DNA of 64,000 nt from Pedobacter sp. Leaf194. GTDB lineage: Bacteria; Bacteroidota; Bacteroidia; Sphingobacteriales; Sphingobacteriaceae. This document shows, in pieces, positions 25,270 through 34,070 of the stretch; within the stretch, counting starts at the first letter, position 1, and each line of letters starts with the position of its first letter. The translations under genes were made by a program, and so were the position numbers. Location of the stretch: the NCBI RefSeq assembly GCF_001423945.1, contig NZ_LMPU01000008.1, positions 248,001 to 312,000 of the forward strand, read 5' to 3'. The notes below the pieces were generated by a model that worked only from the letters and a program-made list of their open reading frames with translations, did no database searches and had not been told where the DNA came from.

Positions 25270-26475
25270 ATGAAAAAAATCATGATTTTTGTTCTATGTT
25301 CTTTCATCGGAAGTACTTGTTTTTCACAAACTTTATCAAAAGCCGATTTCATAGAAGATTTAGAGTATTTAAAAAAAACCTTACCTGTTAAGCATACCAA
25401 TCTTTTTGCAAAGATCACAAGCCCGGCTTTCGAAACAAAAGTGAACTCTATTATCAACAAGGCTGATACATTAAATTACGACACTTTTGCTACAGAACTT
25501 TTTAAGCTAACGGTGGGCATTGGTGATGAGCACACCTTTGTTGAACCTAAATTTACCCAGATACTTCCCATCAAATTTGAACTTTTCAAGGAAGGGGTTT
25601 TCATAATTGGCATAGATCGGGCAAATTCAGCCTTTTTACAGGCCAAATTAATTGCAATTAATAATCATAGCATCAATAGTGTAATTTCATTATTTAAAGA
25701 AGTCATTCAAACTGAAAATAAGTCTTACTTCGAGGATCATTTTCTCCATTTCATTAATAACCCTTCCTTTTTAAAGGGTTTGGGTATCATTGAAGATAAT
25801 AGCGAAGCCGAATTTACCCTGGTTGATAAAAATGGAAAGCAGACCAAAATTAAGTTAGCAGCCGTTGAGGGGAATGATATTTCGAATATAGAATTGACTT
25901 TTGCCCAAAGTGATATGCTAGCCAACAAGAAGAAAGGAAATTATTGGTTCAACTATGATTCAGACAGGAAAACGGTTTATTTCAATTATAATAATTGCCG
26001 GGATGAGCAGGACAATCCTTTTGCAAAATTTAATGGCGAGCTGTTTACTTATATAGCTCAACATCAACCAGAGAAAATAATACTCGATCTGCGGTATAAT
26101 AGCGGTGGCAACTCTGGAATTTTAAGTCCCTTTATCGAAAAGATCAAAAACAGCTATCTCAACAGTAAAGGAAAGTTCTTTGTTCTGATTGGCAAACAAA
26201 CTTTCTCATCAGCAGTAATGAATGCTGTTGACCTAAAAAGAAATTCTAATGCCATTTTTATTGGCGAGGCTACCAGCGGCAATATCAACCATTATGGTGA
26301 AGTAAGGGGCTTTAGCCTGCCTAAATCTAAAATAGTGATTGCCTATTCTACAAGGTATTGGGAGCTTTGGAAAGGAATGAAGGGGCCTTTAAAGCCTGAT
26401 ATTCATGTAAAGTATTCGATCAAAAACTATGTAGAAGGAAGAGACGAAGCAATTATGCAGGTATACAGGAATTAG
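25270..26475 (+). CDS. Secreted S41-family peptidase-like protein
   Basis: The 401-residue protein has a signal peptide (MKKIMIFVLCSFIGSTCFSQ). It ends in a C-terminal-processing-peptidase fold: ILDLRYNSGGNSG (about 275-287), GKQTFSSAVMNAVDL with the likely nucleophile Ser in TFSSA, and GEATSGNINHYGEVR. There is no clear PDZ domain between the N-terminal helical part and the catalytic part. It probably degrades or trims envelope proteins or peptides. It stands alone and is bracketed by dispersed repeats, like the hydrolase gene at 824. Confidence 0.85.
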   Translation: MKKIMIFVLCSFIGSTCFSQTLSKADFIEDLEYLKKTLPVKHTNLFAKITSPAFETKVNSIINKADTLNYDTFATELFKLTVGIGDEHTFVEPKFTQILPIKFELFKEGVFIIGIDRANSAFLQAKLIAINNHSINSVISLFKEVIQTENKSYFEDHFLHFINNPSFLKGLGIIEDNSEAEFTLVDKNGKQTKIKLAAVEGNDISNIELTFAQSDMLANKKKGNYWFNYDSDRKTVYFNYNNCRDEQDNPFAKFNGELFTYIAQHQPEKIILDLRYNSGGNSGILSPFIEKIKNSYLNSKGKFFVLIGKQTFSSAVMNAVDLKRNSNAIFIGEATSGNINHYGEVRGFSLPKSKIVIAYSTRYWELWKGMKGPLKPDIHVKYSIKNYVEGRDEAIMQVYRN

Positions 26476-26482
26476 AAATGCC

Positions 26483-26534
26483 GCCTTACACGTATACCTT
26501 CGTTTTTTTGTAATCTAAATTATCAAAAACTCAT
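26483..26534 (+). repeat. Dispersed repeat copy R4 (short)
   Basis: It begins 7 bases after the S41 peptidase stop codon: CCTTACACGTATACCTTCG, T-run, TGTAATCTAAATTATC and AAAAACTCAT. It ends where the long copies go on. The rest of the 639-base gap up to 27114 is AT-rich; a possible short gene remnant (26768-26890) and short repeated ACTACCG words (27042-27066) are all I see. Confidence 0.75.
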
Positions 26535-26767
26535 TGGATAAATCGCTGCCCGTTGACCCCCAATATCCAAAAATATTTTTCTCATAACTGACTACTAATC
26601 AATGAACTTATAAACTATAAAAATTGGCGCAAAGGGGTCATTCTATTCTGGTTTATCCACCTAACCCCGCTGCGATTATTTGAAAAATTTAATTTACTAT
26701 ACAGATGTGATGCATGCGTAGTTTCAATATTGAATTAAGATAAAAACTTTAACGATAACGTATACCG

Positions 26768-26890
26768 CTAAGGAAACAGATTTTCTTCACCATATTTTTC
26801 ATAGTAAGCCTCCACCCTGTGAATCGTGTCTTCGAAATCAGTATGAAAGTTAGATTTACGTATGGTCGACTCTAGGGAAGCGGCGAACAT
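26768..26890 (-). pseudogene. Possible C-terminal remnant of an unknown gene
   Basis: A 40-codon frame that looks protein-like in composition: FAASLESTIRKSNFHTDFED, followed by a basic and aromatic tail and a stop at 26768-26770. An in-frame stop lies just upstream of its ATG. It resembles the end of a longer protein but I cannot name it. It could equally be chance. Confidence 0.25.
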
Positions 26891-27114
26891 ATAGTTAAAG
26901 TTTTTTAGAAGATTCTACTTCAGTGAATCAATACCATTGCAAAGCAGAAAAAAGCAGGCCACGGCTAACTACCTTTTGCCTTCAATCCTTGATGTCTTAT
27001 TATTTATTAGTATAATCAATCTCACTCAAAACACATTTTATACTACCGTAGTACCGTAAACTACCGATGTACAAAGTTTGAACATTAGAATTTTGAAAGA
27101 AATACGGATAAAGA

Positions 27115-27336
27115 ATGGTCTACCAAAAGTACAAGAAAACGAAAACCAAAAACGAACACCTAGACAAGACTTCTGAAATCAGAAACCTAAAAAAAGCTAG
27201 GGCATCTGATTTTTTACCTGAACAGTTAAAGGAACTTTTTGATAATAGTGAACGCAAAATTGGTGAACATGAGCGGATTTTGCTATCTTTATTAGTAGAG
27301 ATTATCGTTGAAATTACCATAAAAGAAGAGTTATGA
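27115..27336 (+). CDS. Small helical protein translationally coupled to the recombinase
   Basis: A 73-residue basic, helical protein (KKTKTKNEHLDKTSEIRNLK, then KIGEHERILLSLLVEIIVEI). Its stop codon overlaps the recombinase ATG by four bases (ATGA), a common coupling arrangement. It has no recognisable domain. By position it may be a regulator or partner of the recombinase. Confidence 0.6.
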   Translation: MVYQKYKKTKTKNEHLDKTSEIRNLKKARASDFLPEQLKELFDNSERKIGEHERILLSLLVEIIVEITIKEEL

Positions 27337-28937
27337 AAGCTATCGGTTATATGCGTCTTAGCACTAAAGATCAGTCAAAATCTTTAGAATATCAAGAATC
27401 TACAATTCGCAGTTATTGCGAAAGGAATAAAGTAGAACTTATCGAATTATTTAAGGATAATGGTGAGAGCAGCTATACTTTCGATCGACCAGATTATAGA
27501 GCCTTGGAGTTGTTTTTAAAAAAATATAAAAGTAAATGCGATTATTTAGTTGTGCTTGACCACGATAGGTTCAGTCGCAACCTTCCTGAAGCGCTAATGA
27601 AGATAGCGGAGCTTGAAAAAAACTTTGGAGTCAAGGTTGTTTCGACTAATGAAAGGATTGATCTGGATACTTCCGATCCTGACGTCTTTATGAAACGCGC
27701 ATTCGATTACATGATTGCTAACAAAGAATTATTTACCATCCGCAACAGAACTCGGCAAGGTATGCGAAATGCCAGAGAAAACGGACGATATTTAGGTAGG
27801 GCTCCGATCGGATACAAAAATATTCTGGATGGGACAAAAAGAAACAAAATTGGAATTGACTACGTGAAATCTCCAATAATTGAAAAAGTATTTCGCGATT
27901 ATTTGTTAGGCGTTGCTCCTTATATCATCTTAAAAAGCATAAGGGATATGGGATTTCGATATACCAATCATAATGCTGTTTACGATATCCTTCATAATTG
28001 TTTATATGCAGGTTTAGTAAAAGTTCCTGCATATAAAGACTTACCTGAGAAATTTATCAAGGGTAATCATGAGCCAATTATAACCGAAGCTGAGTATTGG
28101 CTTGTGCAAAAATTATTAAGTAACAAACGACCTATGAAAGTGAGAACAGATGAGGAATTTCCATTAAGAGGGGTATTAAAATGCTGGTGTGGAAAAAGCA
28201 TGACTGCTGGATGGTCAAAAGGCAAAAAACAATATTACTTGTATTACAGATGTCTTGAGCACACGAACATCAATATTCCTGGCCAGGTTCTTCACGAACA
28301 ATTTGACACACTATTGAGAGAGCTAAGTTTTGATGAGGTGCAAATTAAAATTTTAAATCTCGGTGCAGAAGCAATGCTAAAGAACCCAATTAAGGAAAAA
28401 CGAGAATTGCTTCAAAACATGATCGCCGATTTAAAAAATTTAAATCTCAAAATCAGCGGCCTGGAAGAAAAATTTATGAATAATGAAATTGAAAGTTCTA
28501 CTTACAAAACGTGGTTTAAAAAATTAAATGAGGAAAAAGCAGTGTTAGAAAATTCACTGAAGCCTAAATCCTCAACAAATATATCATCTCAGGAAATCAT
28601 TCAAAAAGTATTACCGAATTTGAGAAACCTGTTAGGCATATATGAAAAAGGAAATATCTTTCAGAAGCATTCTATTGTTAGAGCAGTGTTCAAAGATTCG
28701 TTGGCTTACAGTAATGGCGTGTTTAGAACACCCTATATTAATCCAGCATTCGAACATAACTTACTGAAAGTCAACGAAAAAGGCCTGCTCATTTATGAGC
28801 AGGCCTCTAAAAAATTAACGAAATCTTCGTTAAGTACTCGAGAGGAGATTCGAACTCCCACACCCGTACGGGCGCCAGCCCCTCAAGCTGGTGCGTCTAC
28901 CAATTTCGCCACCCGAGTAAGTGGAGTGCAAATATAA
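27333..28937 (+). CDS. Large serine recombinase (site-specific integrase)
   Basis: The 534-residue protein has a resolvase catalytic domain with Ser10 (YMRLSTKDQS) and the arginine motif LDHDRFSRN. A recombinase domain follows (about 155-290, RAPIGYKNI onward), then a zinc-ribbon-like segment (LKCWCGKSMTAG ... YRCLEH) and a coiled coil (about 350-410). It should integrate and excise the element carrying it. The last 35 or so residues are encoded by the antisense strand of a tRNA-Leu gene (28835-28918) and beyond, so the natural C-terminus is probably shaped by the integration site. Confidence 0.92.
   Translation: MKAIGYMRLSTKDQSKSLEYQESTIRSYCERNKVELIELFKDNGESSYTFDRPDYRALELFLKKYKSKCDYLVVLDHDRFSRNLPEALMKIAELEKNFGVKVVSTNERIDLDTSDPDVFMKRAFDYMIANKELFTIRNRTRQGMRNARENGRYLGRAPIGYKNILDGTKRNKIGIDYVKSPIIEKVFRDYLLGVAPYIILKSIRDMGFRYTNHNAVYDILHNCLYAGLVKVPAYKDLPEKFIKGNHEPIITEAEYWLVQKLLSNKRPMKVRTDEEFPLRGVLKCWCGKSMTAGWSKGKKQYYLYYRCLEHTNINIPGQVLHEQFDTLLRELSFDEVQIKILNLGAEAMLKNPIKEKRELLQNMIADLKNLNLKISGLEEKFMNNEIESSTYKTWFKKLNEEKAVLENSLKPKSSTNISSQEIIQKVLPNLRNLLGIYEKGNIFQKHSIVRAVFKDSLAYSNGVFRTPYINPAFEHNLLKVNEKGLLIYEQASKKLTKSSLSTREEIRTPTPVRAPAPQAGASTNFATRVSGVQI
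28781..28806 (-). terminator. Hairpin inside the recombinase gene, downstream of tRNA-Leu
   Basis: AGGCCTGCTCAT and ATGAGCAGGCCT are perfect 12-bp arms with a 2-base gap. On the minus strand the hairpin is followed by a T-run and lies 28 bases past the tRNA 3-prime end, so it can end the tRNA transcript. On the plus strand the same bases encode KGLLIYEQA of the recombinase. Confidence 0.7.
28835..28918 (-). tRNA. tRNA-Leu (anticodon GAG)
   Basis: Read on the minus strand, the acceptor arm ACTCGGG pairs with CTCGAGT (one G-U), followed by discriminator A. D-arm text is TGGCGAAATTGGTAGAC. The anticodon arm CCAGC-TTGAGGG-GCTGG gives anticodon GAG. A long variable arm (class II) and T-arm GGGAGTTCGAATCTCC complete it. 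It is 84 bases, normal for tRNA-Leu, and CCA is not encoded. Its 3-prime end faces the resistance island, as expected for an integration target. Confidence 0.95.
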
Positions 28938-28964
28938 TTTAATTTTAGATTTTCGAAACAGGAT

Positions 28965-29729
28965 TTATAATTCAATTTTCAAACCATCATAAGCCAGCCG
29001 TATATTCGATGGCAAATTATTTTCTACTTCATTATGCAAGCCTAAATTGTGACTGATGTGTGTTAGATAAGTAGTTTCTGCACCGACCTTTTCTGCAAAA
29101 GCTTTCGCCTCATTTAACGTGAAGTGAGAAATGTGCGGTTCATTCTGTAATGCATTAATCACCAATATCCTGGAGCCCTTTATCACATTAAAACTTGCGT
29201 CGGAGACGGTTTTGGCATCTGTAATGTAAGTGAAATCGCCAATTCTATAGCCGGTAATGGGCAGCAAGTGATGCATCACTTCGAATGGGAGAATTGTGTT
29301 CTCTCCTATTGTAAATGCATCACCATTGTAAATCGTATGGAGCTTAATCTGCGGTAAACCATGGTATTTGGTATCAGCAAAGATGTAATAAAACTCACGT
29401 TTCAAAGCCGTCTGCACACGTTCTGTCGCGTAAACATCAATAACCTTATGCAAAAGGTAGTTAAACGGACGAATATCATCTAAACCCGCTATATGATCTT
29501 TATGCTCGTGAGTAAATAAAACGGCATCCAAATCTTTCACCTTCTCGCGCAGTAGCTGGTAGCGAAAATCCGGCCCGCTATCTATCACAATGTTCTTATC
29601 GTCAGTTTGAATTAAAATTGAAGTCCTTAACCGGTTATTTTTTTTATCGCCCGATGTGCACACCTCACAATTACATGCAATTACCGGAACGCCCTGCGAC
29701 GTACCCGTGCCTAAAAACGTAACTTTCAT
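28965..29729 (-). CDS. MBL-fold metallo-hydrolase (PhnP-like)
   Basis: A 254-residue metallo-beta-lactamase-fold protein with GTGTSQGVPVIACNCEVC at the start, FTHEHKDHIAGLDD as the zinc ligand motif, and THISHNLGLH near the end. This matches the PhnP-like phosphodiesterases of Bacteroidota (cyclic ribose phosphate type). The N-terminal Cys group (CNCEVC) binds an extra structural zinc in PhnP. First core gene after the island. Confidence 0.88.
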   Translation of the reverse strand: MKVTFLGTGTSQGVPVIACNCEVCTSGDKKNNRLRTSILIQTDDKNIVIDSGPDFRYQLLREKVKDLDAVLFTHEHKDHIAGLDDIRPFNYLLHKVIDVYATERVQTALKREFYYIFADTKYHGLPQIKLHTIYNGDAFTIGENTILPFEVMHHLLPITGYRIGDFTYITDAKTVSDASFNVIKGSRILVINALQNEPHISHFTLNEAKAFAEKVGAETTYLTHISHNLGLHNEVENNLPSNIRLAYDGLKIEL

Positions 29730-29777
29730 TGTAAAAAATTTTCCTTTCTGTACATGTAATATGGTTTTGTAGCTGGG

Positions 29778-30050
29778 TTAAAATAGCGCTGTTTGTTTTA
29801 ATGAATGATAAAACTGACGTTGTTTTTCATCTAACAGATTTGTATCAGGATTGGTTTGCTTAACCAACACAACTAAGGCTGCAATTTTTCCCTCCAGATT
29901 TGAAAATTTATTTACCACAATAACCTTATTATGCTCAATCAGGCAAGAGCCTGTTTTAAAGTTTCCTTTTTCATAGCGAACCTTGAAGCCCATAGCAAAA
30001 AGCAATTGCTCTAATTTTTCTAAAGTATGGTTTGTTATTGGCAACGACAT
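29778..30050 (-). CDS. Conserved small protein of unknown function
   Basis: I prefer the ATG at 30050 (MSLPITNHTLEKLEQLL) over one at 30080, since the extra ten residues look unrelated. The 90-residue product is soluble, with strands (FKVRYEKGNFKTGSCLIEHN) and a helical end. I do not recognise a named family. It follows the PhnP-like gene's upstream side on the same strand. Confidence 0.65.
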   Translation of the reverse strand: MSLPITNHTLEKLEQLLFAMGFKVRYEKGNFKTGSCLIEHNKVIVVNKFSNLEGKIAALVVLVKQTNPDTNLLDEKQRQFYHSLKQTALF

Positions 30051-30264
30051 TGAAACAAACTTAGAGAAAATATGCAGCATTCATAACTACAAAGTTGTTT
30101 TTTTAGGCCAATGGTGTAGCCCGCCTTTACGATAAACATTGAACTTTCATCCGTTCACCTACCTTCGATTTTTAGAAGAATTGCTGCTAACAATGCCGTC
30201 AGGCCTAATTGAGTATTGCAGCAACGCCTGGTAATATGATACACATCAACCGTGTTGCTAATAA

Positions 30265-30296
30265 AAAAGGTTCAGCTGTTTCCAACTGAACCTTTT
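30265..30296. terminator. Bidirectional intrinsic terminator after lolA
   Basis: AAAAGGTTCAG and CTGAACCTTTT form an 11-bp stem with a 10-base loop, downstream of the lolA-like gene that ends at 30321 on the minus strand. The A/T outer pairs serve as the U-tract in either direction. Confidence 0.8.
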
Positions 30297-30320
30297 GTTA
30301 CTATTCCGCAAGGCGGAAAA

Positions 30321-30971
30321 TTACCTCAAATCTACAACCTCAACGCCAGGATATTTTTTTGCATCGAAGGCAAATGTTGTTTCTGGTACGTTTACGTTAG
30401 GTGAAAAAGTTTTCACATTGTAAGTATACTTATTTCCGTTTTTATCAAATAAAACCACGTTTGCAATCTGCTTAGCCGCTTTATCTATGCTCAAACGAAC
30501 TTTGAAAATCGATTTTTTAGCATCAACCGGTGTCAAATCTATCATTTGATAAGTTTTTGCACCAATCTTTGTCTCGCCGGTATAAATGTACTTAAAGCCT
30601 TTTTCGTAAACAGTAAAAATCTTAGCCGGATTAATGGCATCGCCACTATTATCCACGTTACTCACCTGAACCTCTTTATCCTTTTTTAAATAGGTCCATT
30701 GGCTTTTACCATCACTAAACAACTCCTGATTCGTCATGGCAACTTTATATTTATTTGAGTTCGCCTTAACGTACAAAGTACCTTGTTGTGTTTCTTTCAC
30801 TTTAGCTTTTGGATTATCCAGCGTAAATGTGAAATCGGTTTTAACGATATTATACGACTTGTATTTTTTACTTACATCAGCCAGGATAGCTTTCGCTTTC
30901 GCATCAGTTTGAGCATAAGTTGACGTTGTAAAAGCAACTACAACCATTAATGCTGAAATTAATTTCTTCAT
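30321..30971 (-). CDS. lolA: LolA-like outer-membrane lipoprotein carrier protein
   Basis: A 216-residue periplasmic protein with signal peptide (to about TSTYAQ). It has the LolA-type layout of one half-barrel: YKSYNIVKTDFTFTL, QGTLYVKANSNKYKVAM, SDGKSQWTYLKKDKEVQVS. It would ferry lipoproteins from the LolCDE complex to the outer membrane. It lies 60 bases downstream of ftsK on the same strand. Bacteroidota LolA proteins diverge from the E. coli one, so the assignment is by fold pattern. Confidence 0.85.
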   Translation of the reverse strand: MKKLISALMVVVAFTTSTYAQTDAKAKAILADVSKKYKSYNIVKTDFTFTLDNPKAKVKETQQGTLYVKANSNKYKVAMTNQELFSDGKSQWTYLKKDKEVQVSNVDNSGDAINPAKIFTVYEKGFKYIYTGETKIGAKTYQMIDLTPVDAKKSIFKVRLSIDKAAKQIANVVLFDKNGNKYTYNVKTFSPNVNVPETTFAFDAKKYPGVEVVDLR

Positions 30972-31031
30972 CTCGTGTTTTTTAAATTTTCTTTTGAAAC
31001 TTTAGATTAGATTTCCTTGCATTGGTTTAAT

Positions 31032-33635
31032 CTAATCTTTACTGTTCATACTATTCAAGAACTGTTCCAAAGAATATTCATCAGGGTATAAAACCTCACG
31101 GGCCTTACTCCCTTCAAACGGGCCAACTATACCTGCAGCTTCCAGCTGGTCGATAATTCTACCCGCACGATTATAACCTAGCTTAAGTTTACGCTGGATG
31201 AGCGAAGTAGAGCCTTGCTGATGCATCACAATCAGCCTTGCAGCATCTTCAAAGAATTTATCACGTTCATTCGGGTCAAAATCTGCCTTACTTCCTTCTC
31301 CTGCCTCATCAATGTATTCTGGCAGCTGATAGGCATCAGCATAACCACGCTGATTGCCGATAAATTCAGAAATTCTATCCACCTCTGGTGTATCAACGAA
31401 AGCACACTGTAGCCTGATTAAGTCGCTACCTGTGGATAAAAGCATATCTCCGCGACCAATCAACTGGTCTGCACCACCACTATCCAGAATAGTACGCGAA
31501 TCAATCTTCGATAAAACCCTGAATGCTAACCTCGCTGGGAAATTGGCTTTAATTGTACCTGTAATAATGTTAACCGATGGCCTCTGTGTAGCTAGAACCA
31601 GGTGAATTCCAATGGCCCGTGCCAGTTGTGCCAAACGTGCTATCGGTGCTTCAACCTCTTTGCCGGCAGTCATCATCAAGTCGGCAAACTCATCTACTAC
31701 GAGAACAATAAAAGGTAAAAACCTATGCCCATTGTTTGGATTAAGCTTACGCTTGATAAACTTATCATTATATTCTTTGAGGTTCCTAACCTGTGCATCC
31801 TTCAACAAATCGTATCGCTGATCCATCTCGATACAAAGCGAATTCAATGTATTAACCACCTTCTTAGTATCGGTAATGATGGCGTCTGCTTCTCCCGGAA
31901 GTTTAGCGAGAAAATGGCGCTCAATTCTGTTAAACAAGGTAAGTTCAACCTTTTTAGGGTCGACAAGCACAAATTTTAATTGCGCCGGATGTTTTTTAAA
32001 CAGTAGAGATACCAGAATAGCATTAATACCAACCGATTTACCCTGCCCCGTTGCACCTGCAACCAGTAAGTGAGGCATTTTGGCCAAATCGGCAATAAAA
32101 ACTTCGTTACTGATGGTTTTCCCTAGCGCAATTGGCAAGTCCATGGTATTTGAAGTCCACTTTTCGGTATTTAAAATGCTACGCATGGGCACCATTTCAG
32201 GGTGCTGATTAGGTACTTCTATACCAATTGTTCCCTTGCCTGGCATTGGCGCTATAATACGAATACCTAAAGCTGCGAGCGAAAGAGCAATGTCATCCTC
32301 CAGATTTTTGATTTTTGAAATTCGAACCCCGGGAGCCGGGATGATTTCATAAAGCGTAACCGTTGGACCAATGGTAGCCTTAATCTTATCTATCTCGATA
32401 TTGTAGTGATTAAGCGTTTCTACAATTTTATTTTTATTTGCTTCCAGTTCCTCCGCATTTACCGAAATTTTATTGGTGCCATAATTTTCCAGCAAATCGA
32501 CTGTAGGATACTTGTAGCCGGATAAGTCCAGCTTCTCATCATAATTACCAAACTGCTCCACCAAATCATCCGATTTTTTTTCTTCTTCGGTTTTTTCAAT
32601 GATAAAGGAAGGTTCCTTTTCCTCTTCAATCGTTGGCTCTACGGTTAAGGGCATTGTAGCCGCAACAGCCGCTGTTGTAACCAGCGGTAAATTTGTAGCC
32701 ATAGGCGACAAGGTTACAGGCGCAATTATTTCATTATCATCTTCTTTCCCTTCGTAACGACTTGGCTGTATTACCACATTTTGCTTACTACGCTCATTAT
32801 TGAAAGGTGCCTTCTCCCGTACCGGAAATTCTATCGGCTCATTAACTTCTTCAACTTCCTTATTTTGAGCGAATCTTTCACGCACTTCATTCACAAAATC
32901 AGGCGTTTCGTTATCGAGGTAAACTTCTTTTTCCTTACGTTGCGGCAGCTTGAAATCAATGTTATAGGCGATGATGAGGATGGTTAAGCCCGCAAAGGCA
33001 ATTAAACCGGCAACACCCGCAGCGCCAATCTGCGCCGCTAATAGTTTATTGCTCCAGTAACCAAATTCACCCTCAACATAATGTGGCGAATCTGACCAGA
33101 AACTGTGTGCGAAACCTAAAGTTAACGAGATAAAAAGCAGGAAAAAAAAGCTGTATCCCAGCGTTTTGGAAATGGAAAGAATTTTTACCTTAAACAATAA
33201 CCGGTAACCTATAATAAAAAAGGCAAGTACAAATAGAAATGAGGCAATACCAAACCATTCGTAAATAAACTGGTGAGATAATAATGCACCAAATTTGCCC
33301 AACCAGTTTTGTACAACCGGGATAATAACGCCAGCATCCTTTAGTTCTTCGGCGGTTTTAAATAGATTACTCCAACCTCCATTTGCATCAATTACGTAAC
33401 TCTGATCATCTTGCCAAGTGAATAAATAAGATGTGAAGGCAATTAAAAAATATAGAGAAAGTATAACAAAAAACAAACCTACAATCTTTATTGCACGGCC
33501 ATCCTGCAAGTCGAAACTCGGCAAATATTCTCTTTTCTCTTTGGCCTGACGACCCGAAGACGCTCTGCCAGGTGCATTTTCAGCGCCTTTATCTCTAAAT
33601 GTATTGGTTTTAAACTGGTTTCCCCTTACCGCCAT
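31032..33635 (-). CDS. ftsK: FtsK/SpoIIIE DNA translocase
   Basis: An 867-residue protein: four membrane segments in the first 230 residues, a linker rich in Glu and Pro (about 240-390), then the motor. Walker A is GATGQGKSVG, Walker B region VLVVDEFADLMM. It ends with the winged-helix gamma domain (STSLIQRKLKLGYNRAGRI) that reads KOPS-type sequences. It pumps chromosomal DNA at the division septum to finish segregation and activate XerCD. The linker is shorter than in E. coli FtsK. Confidence 0.96.
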   Translation of the reverse strand: MAVRGNQFKTNTFRDKGAENAPGRASSGRQAKEKREYLPSFDLQDGRAIKIVGLFFVILSLYFLIAFTSYLFTWQDDQSYVIDANGGWSNLFKTAEELKDAGVIIPVVQNWLGKFGALLSHQFIYEWFGIASFLFVLAFFIIGYRLLFKVKILSISKTLGYSFFFLLFISLTLGFAHSFWSDSPHYVEGEFGYWSNKLLAAQIGAAGVAGLIAFAGLTILIIAYNIDFKLPQRKEKEVYLDNETPDFVNEVRERFAQNKEVEEVNEPIEFPVREKAPFNNERSKQNVVIQPSRYEGKEDDNEIIAPVTLSPMATNLPLVTTAAVAATMPLTVEPTIEEEKEPSFIIEKTEEEKKSDDLVEQFGNYDEKLDLSGYKYPTVDLLENYGTNKISVNAEELEANKNKIVETLNHYNIEIDKIKATIGPTVTLYEIIPAPGVRISKIKNLEDDIALSLAALGIRIIAPMPGKGTIGIEVPNQHPEMVPMRSILNTEKWTSNTMDLPIALGKTISNEVFIADLAKMPHLLVAGATGQGKSVGINAILVSLLFKKHPAQLKFVLVDPKKVELTLFNRIERHFLAKLPGEADAIITDTKKVVNTLNSLCIEMDQRYDLLKDAQVRNLKEYNDKFIKRKLNPNNGHRFLPFIVLVVDEFADLMMTAGKEVEAPIARLAQLARAIGIHLVLATQRPSVNIITGTIKANFPARLAFRVLSKIDSRTILDSGGADQLIGRGDMLLSTGSDLIRLQCAFVDTPEVDRISEFIGNQRGYADAYQLPEYIDEAGEGSKADFDPNERDKFFEDAARLIVMHQQGSTSLIQRKLKLGYNRAGRIIDQLEAAGIVGPFEGSKAREVLYPDEYSLEQFLNSMNSKD

Positions 33636-33851
33636 TTTCTATTCTATGATATTAAACAACAAACTTAGATAAAATTGTTGCCATTGCGAACAATTTTATC
33701 TTTCTCCCGCCTCGTCTTCTATAAAACAAACAATGGATGGAAGATTGCATTACATTGGTGAAATCAATCACGGGATGTAATTCGCCTTAAATTACTTAAA
33801 ATATTATGCACAAATTAAACCTTGACAAGAAAAAATCGTCTATAATTTAAC

Positions 33852-33940
33852 AATGCACAAGTTGCTACGTTTTGTCAAATGAAACGGATTTTGTTTTAGG
33901 TTTATCCCGTTTTACCTGAAAGGTGAAACGGGATTTTTTT
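33852..33940 (+). ncRNA. Candidate small RNA ending in a strong terminator
   Basis: A 14-bp stem (33904-33917 with 33921-33934, one G-U pair, loop GAA) is followed by seven T on the plus strand, with no plus-strand gene before it. Upstream, TTG at 33822-33824 and a TAATTTAA-like box at 33843-33850 could form a promoter, giving a transcript of about 90 nt. It lies between the divergent ftsK and ankyrin genes in a 435-base gap. No known RNA family was recognised. Confidence 0.4.
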
Positions 33941-34070
33941 AAATCGTACCACTATAACGGCAACACCTAAAGCAATAATATACCCTGAAAAGATATATTT
34001 AGACCTGAAGTTTCACACTCCATATTTTTTTTGTTAATTTAAAACGAATATTTGAAAACAAATCAATACT

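Noticed and set aside
1..28835. Conjugation genes that would make the island an ICE
   Set aside because: No relaxase, coupling protein or type IV secretion gene is in the window; they could lie left of position 1, so only an integrative island is claimed.
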